From positions 1-52,264 of the forward strand of contig JAGAQV010000002.1 of NCBI GenBank assembly GCA_017622555.1: a stretch of 52,264 bases of DNA. The letters run 5' to 3'. The notes beneath the pieces are model-generated. The model was not told the origin of the DNA, made no database searches, and saw only the letters and a program-made list of their open reading frames with translations. Below, piece by piece: positions 27,073 to 36,199 of this stretch; position 1 is the first letter of the stretch, and each line of letters starts with the position of its first letter. Position numbers and translations under genes: made by a program. The stretch comes from Clostridia bacterium. GTDB lineage: Bacteria > Bacillota > Clostridia > Oscillospirales > Acutalibacteraceae.

Positions 27073-27489
27073 ATGACAGTTGATACAATTAAAAACGGTA
27101 TTGTTATTGACCATATTACCGCAGGGCTTGGAATGAAGATTTATTCACTTTTAAGGCTTGATGAGCTTGACTGCTCGGTTGCATTTATTAAAAATGCGCC
27201 CAGTAGAAAAATGGGCAAAAAGGATATTATTAAAATTGATGCCGATATTGATTTAAAGGCTGATATTTTGGGCTATATTGACCCTGATGTTACCGTTAAT
27301 ATAATAAAAGACGGCAATATAATTGAAAAGAAGCAAATTGCTTTGCCCCAAAAGCTTGAAAACGTAATTGTTTGTAAAAACCCCAGGTGCATTACTACCA
27401 CCGAACAGGAATTACCTCAGGTTTTCAAGCTTACCGATAAGGAAAAGCGTGTTTACCGCTGTATTTATTGCGAAAGTAAAGCAAAATAA
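27073..27489 (+). CDS. pyrI: Aspartate carbamoyltransferase regulatory chain
   Basis: 138 residues. N-terminal nucleotide-binding domain, then a zinc domain with Cys in 'CKNPRC' and 'YRCIYCESK' (C-x4-C...C-x2-C). Binds PyrB and confers CTP/ATP control. Its start is directly after the pyrB stop, with the RBS in the pyrB 3' end. Its presence implies feedback control at the enzyme level, consistent with the lack of a leader attenuator. Confidence 0.94.
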   Translation: MTVDTIKNGIVIDHITAGLGMKIYSLLRLDELDCSVAFIKNAPSRKMGKKDIIKIDADIDLKADILGYIDPDVTVNIIKDGNIIEKKQIALPQKLENVIVCKNPRCITTTEQELPQVFKLTDKEKRVYRCIYCESKAK

Positions 27490-27504
27490 AGGGGGATTTT
27501 TAAG

Positions 27505-29853
27505 ATGTATCTTAAAACCGATTTTAAGTTTAAAAAATTTGAACTTGATACTATAGATGAAAACGTTTTTGCGGCTGATTTTGACGATAGCGATTGGCGC
27601 ACGGTACGCATACCGCATGACTGGGCAGTAGAAGGTGATTTTTCTGCCGAAAACGATCCTACCGAAAGTCAAATTATTGAAGACGGTATGAAAAAAGCGC
27701 AAATAATTACCGGTTGGACAGGCGGACTTCCAATGGTGGGCGCAGGGGTTTATCGCAAATGGGTTAAAATTGAAAAAACCGACAAGGTGTTTTTAGAATT
27801 TGACGGCGTTATGTGGAACAGTCGTATTTACATAAACGGAAAACAGGCAGGTCAAAACCATTTTGGCTATAAATCCTTCTCGGTTGATATTACTGATTTT
27901 GTGAATTTCGGCGAAGAAAATTTAATTGCAGTTTATGCTGAAGTGCGTGAAAACAGCGGCCGCTGGTATTCGGGCGCAGGTATTTACCGCAATATTCGCC
28001 TTGTATCCAAGCCTGAAGCACACATTGCTTATAACGGCGTTTGGGTAAGACAAAGCTATTTGGATGACAATATGGCTTTAATGGATATTTCGGTCGAGCT
28101 TGTAAACACTTCGGGCTTTACCGCAAAAATAACTGCACCCGACGGGCAGGAATTTGAGCTTACAACAAAGGGTAATGCCGTTTTATTAGAACTTGAAAAT
28201 CCTATACTTTGGGATGTCGACTCACCAAAGCTTTACACTGCTGAAATTACACTTGAAAATGGTTACAGCGAAAGTGTGAAATTTGGTATTCGCAAGTGTG
28301 AATTTACAAGGCAGGGCTTCTTCCTTAACGGTCGTTATCTTAAAATGAACGGTGTTTGTATGCACCATGATTTAGGCGCTATCGGTGCGGCTGTCAACGT
28401 TTCGGCTATTAAGCGTCAAATTGAAATTATGAAGGGCATGGGCGTTAATGCTTGGCGCACAAGCCACAACCCACCCACACCCGAGCTTTTACAGCTTTGT
28501 GATGAAATGGGCATTCTTGTAATGGACGAATTCTTTGATGAATGGCGTCTTGAAAAGGTTAAAAACGGCTATGCAAAAACCTTTGATGAACACGCTAAGC
28601 AGGACGTAATTGACATTATTAAGCGTGACCGCAACCACCCGTGTGTTATTATGTGGTCTACGGGTAATGAAATCCGTGAACAGTGGTGGGAAGAGGGCTG
28701 GATAACAGCTCGTGATCTTTACGATACGGTAAAGGCTACTGACCCCACCCGACCCGTAACTGCAGGTCTTTCGGCTTATCCTGACTGCTATACAAAGCAC
28801 ATTGCATTCTATACCGATATCGTCGGCTTAAACTATAAGCCACATACATACACAACCAACTATAATAAATATACCGATCAGGTTCTTTTGGGCAGTGAAA
28901 CCGAATCCTGTATTTCAAGCCGTGGCATTTATCACTTCCCGGCTGAAATTCGTATAGGTCAATACCGTTCGGACGACCTTGCTGTTTCGGACTATGGTCT
29001 TGAAGCACCGCCATGGGCTTGTTATGCCGAGCGTGAAATTGCCGCCCAAAAGGATAATCCGTTTGTTATGGGCGAATTTATTTGGACGGGGTTTGACTAT
29101 CTTGGTGAGCCTACACCTTATTATACCGAATGGCCTTCACGCAGCAGTTATTTTGGTGTGGTGGATTTGGCGGGGCTTCCTAAAAATCGCTATTACCTTT
29201 ATCGCAGTGTTTGGACAGACATTCCTACTCTTCATATTTTCCCACACTGGAACTGGGAAAACAAAATTGGTGAAAATGTGCCCGTGCATGTTTATACCAA
29301 TTTTGACGAGGTGGAGTTGTTTGTAAACGGTGTATCACAAGGTAAGCGCACCTTTGCAGAAAAGAAGACCGAATTTGCTGACCGTCAGGATGAATGGCGA
29401 AATCAGATTGAACGTTTCCGTCTTATGTGGGACAACGTGGTTTACGAGCCTGGTGAAATTACCGCCGTTGCTTATAAGGACGGTAAGGAAGCTATGCGCA
29501 AAACCGTTAAAACGGCAGGTGCACCCCACAGCATAAGGCTATCGGCCTACAGCCAGAGCATTGCGGCAGATGGTGAAGCCTTGAACTTTATCACAGCGGA
29601 GGTTGTTGATAAGGATGGTAATATTTGTCCCAATGCTGATAACCGCATAACCTTTACGGCAACAGGTGCTGAGGTTTATGCAACCGATGCCGGTGACCAG
29701 CGCGAAACCGAAACTTTCTTGCGCCCTGACAAAAAGGCAATGTCAGGTATGCTTGTTGCGGTTGTTCGTTCAACTGAGACTGTAGGCGAAGCAACTGTTA
29801 CAGCCACCGCTGACGGACTTCAGTCGGGTACAATTTCATTTAAGTGTGAATAA
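27505..29853 (+). CDS. GH2 glycosidase, beta-galactosidase-like
   Basis: 782 residues. Sugar-binding domain 1-165 ('WRTVRIPHDWAVEGDF', 'GAGIYRNIRL'), immunoglobulin-like domain, TIM barrel about 270-540, then C-terminal Ig-like domains. Acid/base Glu389 in 'STGNEIREQ', probable nucleophile Glu465 in 'LLGSETES' as in the BgaA/DUF4982 branch, and 'GEFIWTGFDYLGEPTPYY'. No signal peptide, so cytoplasmic. It starts 15 bp after pyrI with RBS GGGGG and no terminator between, so it appears to be the last gene of the pyr transcript. Beta-galactosidase is most likely; other GH2 specificities are possible. Confidence 0.88.
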   Translation: MYLKTDFKFKKFELDTIDENVFAADFDDSDWRTVRIPHDWAVEGDFSAENDPTESQIIEDGMKKAQIITGWTGGLPMVGAGVYRKWVKIEKTDKVFLEFDGVMWNSRIYINGKQAGQNHFGYKSFSVDITDFVNFGEENLIAVYAEVRENSGRWYSGAGIYRNIRLVSKPEAHIAYNGVWVRQSYLDDNMALMDISVELVNTSGFTAKITAPDGQEFELTTKGNAVLLELENPILWDVDSPKLYTAEITLENGYSESVKFGIRKCEFTRQGFFLNGRYLKMNGVCMHHDLGAIGAAVNVSAIKRQIEIMKGMGVNAWRTSHNPPTPELLQLCDEMGILVMDEFFDEWRLEKVKNGYAKTFDEHAKQDVIDIIKRDRNHPCVIMWSTGNEIREQWWEEGWITARDLYDTVKATDPTRPVTAGLSAYPDCYTKHIAFYTDIVGLNYKPHTYTTNYNKYTDQVLLGSETESCISSRGIYHFPAEIRIGQYRSDDLAVSDYGLEAPPWACYAEREIAAQKDNPFVMGEFIWTGFDYLGEPTPYYTEWPSRSSYFGVVDLAGLPKNRYYLYRSVWTDIPTLHIFPHWNWENKIGENVPVHVYTNFDEVELFVNGVSQGKRTFAEKKTEFADRQDEWRNQIERFRLMWDNVVYEPGEITAVAYKDGKEAMRKTVKTAGAPHSIRLSAYSQSIAADGEALNFITAEVVDKDGNICPNADNRITFTATGAEVYATDAGDQRETETFLRPDKKAMSGMLVAVVRSTETVGEATVTATADGLQSGTISFKCE

Positions 29854-29854
29854 A

Positions 29855-29887
29855 AAAACAAGGAACGGCTTGCCGTTCCTTGTTTTT
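29855..29887 (+). terminator. Terminator of pyr-GH2 operon
   Basis: AACAAGGAACGGC-TT-GCCGTTCCTTGTT with T-run. Confidence 0.88.
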
Positions 29888-29903
29888 GGTTTAAAATGTT
29901 ATA

Positions 29904-29932
29904 TTGCGTTATGCTGTAAATTTATTTATAAT
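29904..29932 (+). promoter_or_regulatory. Putative promoter of GH78 gene
   Basis: TTGCGT (29904-29909), 17 bp spacer, TATAAT (29927-29932). Confidence 0.6.
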
Positions 29933-29954
29933 AAAATGTAAAGGCGGTGTGCTT

Positions 29955-32087
29955 ATGAAAAATGCAAACTTTATTTGTAATGAAAACTACAAGGGAGAGG
30001 TATGCTCTGTATTCTTGCGTGAATTTAAGGCGCTAAAGCCGTTGAAAAGCGCACGGCTTTTTATCACCGCACGTGGTGTTTATGAGGCGGTTTTAAATGG
30101 TAAACGTGTTGGCGATTTTATTATGGCGCCGGGATGGACATCATATGAAAATCGCTTACAAGTACAGGTGTATGATATCACTAATTTGCTTTGCGACAGC
30201 AATCGTCTTGAAGTAACGCTTTCAAATGGTTGGTTTGCGGGGGTGAAAAATCGCCCGCTGAATTTGGAACGGGTAGCACTTATTGCAAAAATTTTAATTG
30301 AATATGTCGATAACACCAACGAAGAAATAGTAACTGATGAAAGCTGGCTTGTGGGAGAAGGACCACTTCGCTTTTGTGATATTTATGACGGTCAGATTTA
30401 TGATGCTACCGTTAAACCACAATTTAATAAAAACGCAGTCATTTGCAGTGATAATGACAAATCGGTTCTGGTAGAACAAATAGGTGAAGCTGTTACCGAA
30501 CAGGAACGTCTTACCCCTGTGGATATTTTTAAAACTCCAAAGGGCGAAACGGTAATTGATTTCGGTCAAAACCTTGTGGGTTATCTTGAAATAAAACTTA
30601 ATGCTGTTGTGGGGGACATTGCTGAATTTTCCTTTGCCGAGGTTTTGGATAATAACGGTAATTTTTACAATGCAAATTACCGTGGCGCAAAATGTATTTA
30701 TAAATATATTTGTAAGGATGGCTATCAAGTTTTTAAGCCCATTAACACATTTTACGGTTTTCGTTATGTGCGGGTGGACAGCTTTCCCGACCAAATAACT
30801 GCAGAAAAATTTGTTGCAGTTGTTGTTCACAGTAATATGAAAAGAACAGGAAAAATTGAAACTGCTAACCCACTTTTAAATAGGCTTTACAGTAATATTA
30901 TATGGTCGCAAAAGGGTAATTTTTTAGACGTCCCGACCGACTGTCCTCAAAGGGATGAACGCCTTGGCTGGCTTGGCGATGCTATGGTTTTTATGCGCAC
31001 TGCCTGCTTAAATTTTGACGCACGCAAATTTTTTAAAAAATGGCTTTTGGATATGAAGTCCGAACAGTTTGAAAACGGCGCTGTAAAGGTTGTTGTGCCA
31101 CGGTCTGCCCACAAGGACTGGTTTAGAAACGATGCTGCCGGTTGGAGCGACGCCATAACGGTTTGCCCGTGGGAATATTACCAAATTTACGGCGATGTTG
31201 AAATTTTAAAAACTATGTTTGACCCAATGAAAAAATGGGTAAATCATATTGCTGATATAACCGAAAAGCCAAATTTGTGGTTTGGCGGTTTTCAGTATGG
31301 CGACTGGCTTGAGCTTGGTGCAAACGAGGGTGAATTCAAGGGCGACACAAGGGATAATCTTGTAGCTTCGGCGTTTTATGCCAATTCGGTTAATATTGTT
31401 TGCAAGGTGGGTAAAATTTTAGGTGAGGACGTTTCACATTATGAAAAACTTTACCAAAGTATTGTGACTGCCTTTAAGACCGAATTTAACGATAAATTTA
31501 AAACCCAAACCGAGCATATTTTATCGCTGCAGTTTGGGCTGTGTGTTGATGCTGTGGGTGTTGCAAATTCTCTTACAGAGCTTATACACCGTAATGGCGA
31601 TAAGCTTCAAACGGGCTTTTTGGGCACGCCCTACGCCTTAAATGTTTTAAGTAACTATGGATATACCGATTTAGCTTATACGTTATTACTTCGTGAAAAT
31701 TATCCGTCGTGGTTATACCCTGTTACAAAGGGGGCGACTACTATTTGGGAACATTGGGACGGAATAAAGCCTGACGGCAGTATGTGGAGTGATGAAATGA
31801 ATTCCTTTAATCATTACGCTTACGGTGCGGTGGGCGACTGGCTTTACAGCGTGGCAGGTGGAATAACAGCGGCTGAGCCGGGCTTTAAAAATGTGCATTT
31901 TTGTCCAAGACCTGATCAACGAATAGGATGGTTTAAGACCGAGCTTTACACTGCTCACGGCACCATAAAATCACATTGGTACTATAAAAATGGAAAGCCT
32001 CGTTATGAGTTTGAAACTCCTGTGGACGCCACAGCAGAGATAAACGGAACGTTTTATGAGCTAAAAAAGGGTAAATATAAATTTTAA
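29955..32087 (+). CDS. GH78 alpha-L-rhamnosidase
   Basis: About 710 residues. N-terminal beta-sandwich domains ('ARLFITARGVYEAVLNGKRV', 'VIDFGQNLVGY') followed by an (alpha/alpha)6 barrel with the GH78 hallmark 'DVPTDCPQRDERLGWLGDA' and 'TTIWEHWDG', then a C-terminal beta domain. It removes terminal L-rhamnose from plant glycosides or pectin. No signal peptide, so intracellular. ATG at 29955 with a GGCGG-type RBS; a longer upstream reading crosses the promoter and is rejected. It converges on the ASCH gene with a 4 bp overlap. Confidence 0.9.
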   Translation: MKNANFICNENYKGEVCSVFLREFKALKPLKSARLFITARGVYEAVLNGKRVGDFIMAPGWTSYENRLQVQVYDITNLLCDSNRLEVTLSNGWFAGVKNRPLNLERVALIAKILIEYVDNTNEEIVTDESWLVGEGPLRFCDIYDGQIYDATVKPQFNKNAVICSDNDKSVLVEQIGEAVTEQERLTPVDIFKTPKGETVIDFGQNLVGYLEIKLNAVVGDIAEFSFAEVLDNNGNFYNANYRGAKCIYKYICKDGYQVFKPINTFYGFRYVRVDSFPDQITAEKFVAVVVHSNMKRTGKIETANPLLNRLYSNIIWSQKGNFLDVPTDCPQRDERLGWLGDAMVFMRTACLNFDARKFFKKWLLDMKSEQFENGAVKVVVPRSAHKDWFRNDAAGWSDAITVCPWEYYQIYGDVEILKTMFDPMKKWVNHIADITEKPNLWFGGFQYGDWLELGANEGEFKGDTRDNLVASAFYANSVNIVCKVGKILGEDVSHYEKLYQSIVTAFKTEFNDKFKTQTEHILSLQFGLCVDAVGVANSLTELIHRNGDKLQTGFLGTPYALNVLSNYGYTDLAYTLLLRENYPSWLYPVTKGATTIWEHWDGIKPDGSMWSDEMNSFNHYAYGAVGDWLYSVAGGITAAEPGFKNVHFCPRPDQRIGWFKTELYTAHGTIKSHWYYKNGKPRYEFETPVDATAEINGTFYELKKGKYKF

Positions 32088-32419
32088 AGCAAAGTGATTT
32101 CTATTCCTACAACACCGTATTGTTGCTGTTTTTCGGGTGGGTAGTATTCGTTCATATCATCAGCCTTTGCGGTGTCAAGCTCTTCGGGCAAATAGCCGCA
32201 CTTTAAAAGGTTAAGCGAATTATAAAGTGCTTCGTAATTCTCAAAACGGTGAAGCGCTAAAACCTTTGCGGTTATGGTTTCTTCACCGCAGCTAAAAACA
32301 ATTTCATCATTTATTTTTATAAGGCTTCGCTTTTCATCCCAAAGCCGTAGTTCAATTGTCTTTTGTCCGCTTTTAATCATTTGAAAAGGGCGGCAATTCA
32401 AGTTCATATAATGGGTCAT
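32084..32419 (-). CDS. ASCH-domain protein
   Basis: 111 residues. The ASCH (PUA-like beta-barrel) domain covers the whole protein: 'FQMIKSGQKTIELRLWDEKR' and 'DEIVFSCGEETITAKVLALH' are typical. Such small ASCH proteins are thought to bind RNA or modified nucleobases; some are N4-acetylcytidine amidohydrolases (YqfB). ATG at 32419 with RBS GAGGTG; the longer reading upstream enters repeat DNA and is rejected. Confidence 0.85.
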   Translation of the reverse strand: MTHYMNLNCRPFQMIKSGQKTIELRLWDEKRSLIKINDEIVFSCGEETITAKVLALHRFENYEALYNSLNLLKCGYLPEELDTAKADDMNEYYPPEKQQQYGVVGIEITLL

Positions 32420-32468
32420 ATATGTCACCTCTATTTGTATTATACCATAGCGGTTATACTGTAGCAAT

Positions 32469-32636
32469 AAAAAATCCAAACCCAACCAAAAGGTTGAATT
32501 TGGATTTTGGTGCGAGTGATGGGTGAGGTTGTGAGCGCATCCGGTGGACGAAGCAGCGAGCAAAACGAACCGCAAGAGTGAAAGAACCGAAGGTTCAAGT
32601 CCTATGCATGTCAATAAGACCGTACAAAACAAAAAA
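32469..32636. repeat. tRNA-Leu-end repeat, copy A
   Basis: About 168 bp. Starts with a terminator-like hairpin (AAATCCAAACCCAACC/GGTTGAATTTGGATTT), then TTGGTGCGAGTGATGGG, identical to the minus-strand 3' end plus CCA of tRNA-Leu at 39268. A GC-rich interior follows, ending in GGTTCAAGTCCTATG and ACCGTACAAAAC. It is almost identical to copy B at 39027-39240, which has an extra ~47 bp. The two copies flank the sugar-importer/malQ module. Confidence 0.75.
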
Positions 32637-32640
32637 CGCA

Positions 32641-32685
32641 CCCAAGGGAGACACTCCATAAGGAAGTTGTCTCCCTTGGGCTTTT
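32641..32685 (+). terminator. Strong terminator beside copy A
   Basis: CCCAAGGGAGACA/TGTCTCCCTTGGG with a 14 nt loop, then CTTTT. Faces right. No complete gene lies just upstream on the plus strand, so its transcript is unclear. Confidence 0.65.
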
Positions 32686-32746
32686 GTAGTCAGCCAGAAT
32701 GATTGAATTGTAAGGATAATTTAATTCATAACGGAGGATTACGAAA

Positions 32747-32847
32747 ATGACAAACTTTATTGAAGAATTTTAACACAGGCAATTTAGATCCACAAGCCCG
32801 CAGTACAGGAAACGAAGATATTGTTCTGTGCGGGGTGTTGTTAAAAT
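32747..32847 (+). pseudogene. Remnant of a small ORF, frameshifted and truncated
   Basis: GGAGG RBS, ATG at 32747, reads 'MTNFIEEF' then stop. A shift into the next frame gives 'NTGNLDPQARSTGNEDIVL', together resembling the start of small clostridial proteins with an 'ELYxGNxxPxxR' N terminus (DUF6809-like, from memory). It collides with the 3' end of malQ. It could instead be chance. Confidence 0.35.
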
Positions 32848-34347
32848 TTAACGATTATAAAGCTTTGTTAAATATGCTATTTTATCGCTTAAACCGTATG
32901 GAATTTGGTCGGGTAGCATTCTCCAACGCCAATTACCCTCTTGTGTGCCTGGAATATTGATTCTTGCCTCGTTAGAAAGCTCGAGATAATCCTGCATTTG
33001 CGCCACAAAAAGTCGAGCAACGCTGCTCATACCGCCACGGATAGTTCCCCAAACATACCCTTCGCGTTCATTAAGACCAAGATAATCCTCGGCCTTTTTT
33101 AAATCACTGGGGGTTAATTGTGAAAGCCAACCCTTTATGGTGTCATTATCGTGAGTGCCTGTATAACAAACACAGTTTTTATTATAAGCGTGTGGAAGGT
33201 AAACGCTGTCTTCATTAGCGCCAAATGCAAATTCCAACACCTTCATACCGGGAAATTCAGAATCCTTTAAAAGCTGTACTACCTCTTGTGATGGATACCC
33301 CAAATCCTCAGCAATAAAGCTTATGCTTGGGAGGCGGTTTTTAAGAGTGGATATAAGTGACATACCCGGACCCTTTACCCAACGGCCGTTCATTGCGGTT
33401 TTTTCGCCGTAAGGCACTGCCCAAAAGCTTTCGAAACCACGGAAATGGTCAATGCGAACAACATCATAAAGCTTTGCCGCACCTTCGATACGCTTTACCC
33501 ACCATTCATAGCCGTTTTGCTGCATAACATCATAAGCATAAAGCGGATTCCCCCACAGCTGACCATCGGCTGTGAATTGGTCGGGCGGTACACCCGCAAC
33601 CTCGGTAGGAAAGCCCTTTTCATCCAACTGAAAGCATTCGGGTGAAGCCCAAACATCAACCGAATCAAGTGCAACATAAATAGGTAAATCACCTATAATT
33701 CCAACCGAATGCTCGTGCGCGTATTCGCGCAGCGCATTCCACTGATTAAAGAAAAGAAACTGTATATAGGTAAAAAGGCGGATATCGTCTGCCAATTTCT
33801 CAGTGTAAAATTTTATTGCTTCCGGCTTTCTGAGGCGGATGTCCTCATCAGGCCATTCAAGCCACGAAAGCATATTAAAATGCCTTTTAAGCGCCATAAA
33901 AAGTGCATAATCTAAAAGCCAATACGAATTCGCACTTTTAAATGCTTCAATGCGGTCAAAATCCCTGTCCCAGCCGCGCTCACACACTTTTTGCAAAAGG
34001 GTGTAGCGGTTTTCATACAGCGCACCATAATCAACAAGGCAAGGGTTATCGCCCCAAAACAGCTCATCAATTTCCGACTGTTCTAAAAGACCATCCTCTA
34101 CCAAAATATCAAGGTCGATAAAATAAGGGTTACCCGCATGGGTGGAGGGACTTTGATAGGGCGAATCGCCATAGCTTGTGGGACCCACAGGCAAAATTTG
34201 CCACCAAGACTGATTAGATGCCTGTAAAAAGTTTATAAAATCGCGCGATGCCTTACCCAATGTACCAATGCCATAAGGTGATGGTAGGGTGAAAATCGGC
34301 ATTAAAATGCCACTGCTTCTTTTGATTTCGTTATCCTTTAACAGCAC
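32848..34347 (-). CDS. malQ: 4-alpha-glucanotransferase (amylomaltase, GH77)
   Basis: 499 residues. GH77 landmarks: 'RSSGILMPIFTLPSPYGIGT', 'PTSYGDSPYQS', nucleophile Asp in 'VVRIDHFRGFESFW', acid/base Glu in 'FIAEDLG', Asp in 'TGTHDNDT'. Transfers maltodextrin segments between alpha-glucans in the cytoplasm. The start lies inside the 3' end of the permease gene: GTG at 34347 has GGGGG nine bases upstream, whereas the TTG at 34356 touches that RBS. It suggests that the co-transcribed importer takes up maltodextrins or related alpha-glucans. Confidence 0.93.
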   Translation of the reverse strand: MLLKDNEIKRSSGILMPIFTLPSPYGIGTLGKASRDFINFLQASNQSWWQILPVGPTSYGDSPYQSPSTHAGNPYFIDLDILVEDGLLEQSEIDELFWGDNPCLVDYGALYENRYTLLQKVCERGWDRDFDRIEAFKSANSYWLLDYALFMALKRHFNMLSWLEWPDEDIRLRKPEAIKFYTEKLADDIRLFTYIQFLFFNQWNALREYAHEHSVGIIGDLPIYVALDSVDVWASPECFQLDEKGFPTEVAGVPPDQFTADGQLWGNPLYAYDVMQQNGYEWWVKRIEGAAKLYDVVRIDHFRGFESFWAVPYGEKTAMNGRWVKGPGMSLISTLKNRLPSISFIAEDLGYPSQEVVQLLKDSEFPGMKVLEFAFGANEDSVYLPHAYNKNCVCYTGTHDNDTIKGWLSQLTPSDLKKAEDYLGLNEREGYVWGTIRGGMSSVARLFVAQMQDYLELSNEARINIPGTQEGNWRWRMLPDQIPYGLSDKIAYLTKLYNR

Positions 34348-35191
34348 CTGCGGCAACCCCCTTTATGATGTGCTTTTGACAAAGCAGATAGAATATAACA
34401 ACGGGGATAATGCTTAAAAGAATCAATGCCATTGTTGCACCCAAATCTACCGTGCCATAGCTGCCTTTTAGATATTGAATATGTATCGGAATAGTTTTAT
34501 ATTCATTGATATCAAGTGATAAATAAGGCAAGAGGTAGTCGTTCCAAACCCACATTATTTCCAAAATACCTACCGATATTAAGGTGGGCTTCATCATAGG
34601 AAGCACAACTGCAAAAAAGGTATAAGGCGGGTTGCAGCCGTCTATCGCGGCGGCTTCTTCAATTTCCAAGGGAATAGACTTTACAAAGCCCGAGAACATA
34701 AACACTGCAAGACCTGCGCCGAAGCCGAGGTAAATAACAGGAATGGTCCAAGGTGTATTAAGGCCTAATCTATCCGCGGTTTTAGAAAGAGGATACATTA
34801 CCATTTGAAAAGGAACCACCATTGAAAAAACGCAAAGGAAGTAAATAGTGCGACAAACTATGGTATCACGTCTTGTAATATACCAAGCCGCCATTGATGT
34901 AAATAAAAGAATCAAGAAGGTGGAAAGCACAGTTATAACCACACTGTATAAAACGCTTTTTGCAAATGGATAGTTACCAAAGGTCATACCCTTAATAAAA
35001 TTTGCAAAACCAACAAAGGATTCAGCATTAGGCAAAGCAAAGGTATCGGTTTTAACAAATGTGTTAGCTTTAAATGAGTTAATTACAACTGCCACAACGG
35101 GCAAAATATAAATAATACTGATAACAGACATTATCGCCGTTAAAATATTTTTGCCAAGTGAATTATTAACGCCTAATTTCTTATTAGCCAT
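34331..35191 (-). CDS. ABC sugar transporter permease (MalG/CUT1 type)
   Basis: 286 residues, six transmembrane helices. The EAA loop that docks the ATPase is 'EEAAAIDGCNPPYTFFAVVL'. Second permease of a CUT1 importer; its start overlaps the preceding permease stop by one base. C terminus 'GVAAGAVKG' is typical of MalG proteins. No ATPase gene is in the cluster, so a shared MsmX/MsmK-type ATPase elsewhere is expected. Confidence 0.92.
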   Translation of the reverse strand: MANKKLGVNNSLGKNILTAIMSVISIIYILPVVAVVINSFKANTFVKTDTFALPNAESFVGFANFIKGMTFGNYPFAKSVLYSVVITVLSTFLILLFTSMAAWYITRRDTIVCRTIYFLCVFSMVVPFQMVMYPLSKTADRLGLNTPWTIPVIYLGFGAGLAVFMFSGFVKSIPLEIEEAAAIDGCNPPYTFFAVVLPMMKPTLISVGILEIMWVWNDYLLPYLSLDINEYKTIPIHIQYLKGSYGTVDLGATMALILLSIIPVVIFYLLCQKHIIKGVAAGAVKG

Positions 35192-36093
35192 TATTGCTGC
35201 ACCTCCCTCTTTCTTGTGAAGGACAGCTGCAATAAACCAAGAGCCGCAACAAGTATAAAGAATATAACAGCTTTAGCTTGTGCATAGCCGGGAGCCGAAG
35301 CACCTTGACCGTAGAAGGTAGAATAAATGTTAAGAGCCAGCATTTCAGTAGTTTTAATAGCAGAGCCATCGGGTTGAATAATGAACGGCTGACCTCCGGT
35401 TAAAGCGAGGTTTTGGTCGAATAGCTTAAATCCGTTTGTCAACGACAGGAAGGTACAAATTGTAATGCTTGGCATAACATTGGGAATAATTACACGGAAA
35501 AGGGTTTGTGCACCGCTGGCACCATCAATTTTTGCCGCTTCAAGCATATCACCCGGTACCGACTGCAAGCCCGCAATATAAATTATCATCATATAACCTA
35601 TTTGCTGCCAGCAAAGCAATATTATCAGTCCCCAAAAGCCCCAAGTTGATTCTTGAAGGATAGATGTGTCAAATTGGGACAAAATACCGTCAAATATCAT
35701 AGACCAAATATAGCCCAAAACAATGCCGCCGATAAGGTTTGGCATAAAGAATACTGTTCTAAAAATATTAGAGCCCTTGATTTCAAGAGTAAGCACATAA
35801 GCCACCATAAAAGCAAGAACATTTATAATTGCTAAGCTAACAACAGCAAATACTGCGGTATAGCCAAACGAGCGCATAAAGTTTGTATCCTGAAATACGC
35901 TTATATAATTTTTGAGTCCTACCCATTTCGCATCGGAAATAAGACGGAATTCACAAAATGAAAGATATATACCCTGTAAAAACGGCCACACAAAGCCAAT
36001 AGCAAAAGCTGAAACCATTGGAAGCAGGAAAAACCAGCTCCAACGAACCATAGGCCTTTGAAGAGCGTTTTGGGAACGGCGCCTATTTTTCAT
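35191..36093 (-). CDS. ABC sugar transporter permease (MalF/CUT1 type)
   Basis: 300 residues, six transmembrane helices, EAA loop 'LEAAKIDGASGAQTLFRVII'. Pairs with the MalG-type permease. Good RBS (AAGGAG). The gene lies about 105 bp after the binding-protein gene, with a strong hairpin in between. Confidence 0.92.
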   Translation of the reverse strand: MKNRRRSQNALQRPMVRWSWFFLLPMVSAFAIGFVWPFLQGIYLSFCEFRLISDAKWVGLKNYISVFQDTNFMRSFGYTAVFAVVSLAIINVLAFMVAYVLTLEIKGSNIFRTVFFMPNLIGGIVLGYIWSMIFDGILSQFDTSILQESTWGFWGLIILLCWQQIGYMMIIYIAGLQSVPGDMLEAAKIDGASGAQTLFRVIIPNVMPSITICTFLSLTNGFKLFDQNLALTGGQPFIIQPDGSAIKTTEMLALNIYSTFYGQGASAPGYAQAKAVIFFILVAALGLLQLSFTRKREVQQ

Positions 36094-36135
36094 TTATAAT
36101 TCTCCTTTTTGATTTTTTCGAAGGAAAGAAAGGAA

Positions 36136-36166
36136 GCGAGACAGGCGAAATCTTCGCCCGCCTCGC
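36136..36166 (-). other. Intercistronic hairpin after binding-protein gene
   Basis: GCGAG/CTCGC and GGCGAA/TTCGCC stems around a small internal loop. No T-run follows, so it is more likely an mRNA stabiliser that raises binding-protein over permease levels than a terminator. Confidence 0.5.
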
Positions 36167-36199
36167 CTTGCGTGGTTTATAACAATTCAATTATCGTTA

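Noticed and set aside
32747-32773. Eight-codon leader peptide (MTNFIEEF) with good RBS
   Set aside because: No downstream plus-strand gene to control; the next frame continues as a protein-like remnant, so a frameshifted pseudogene is the better reading.
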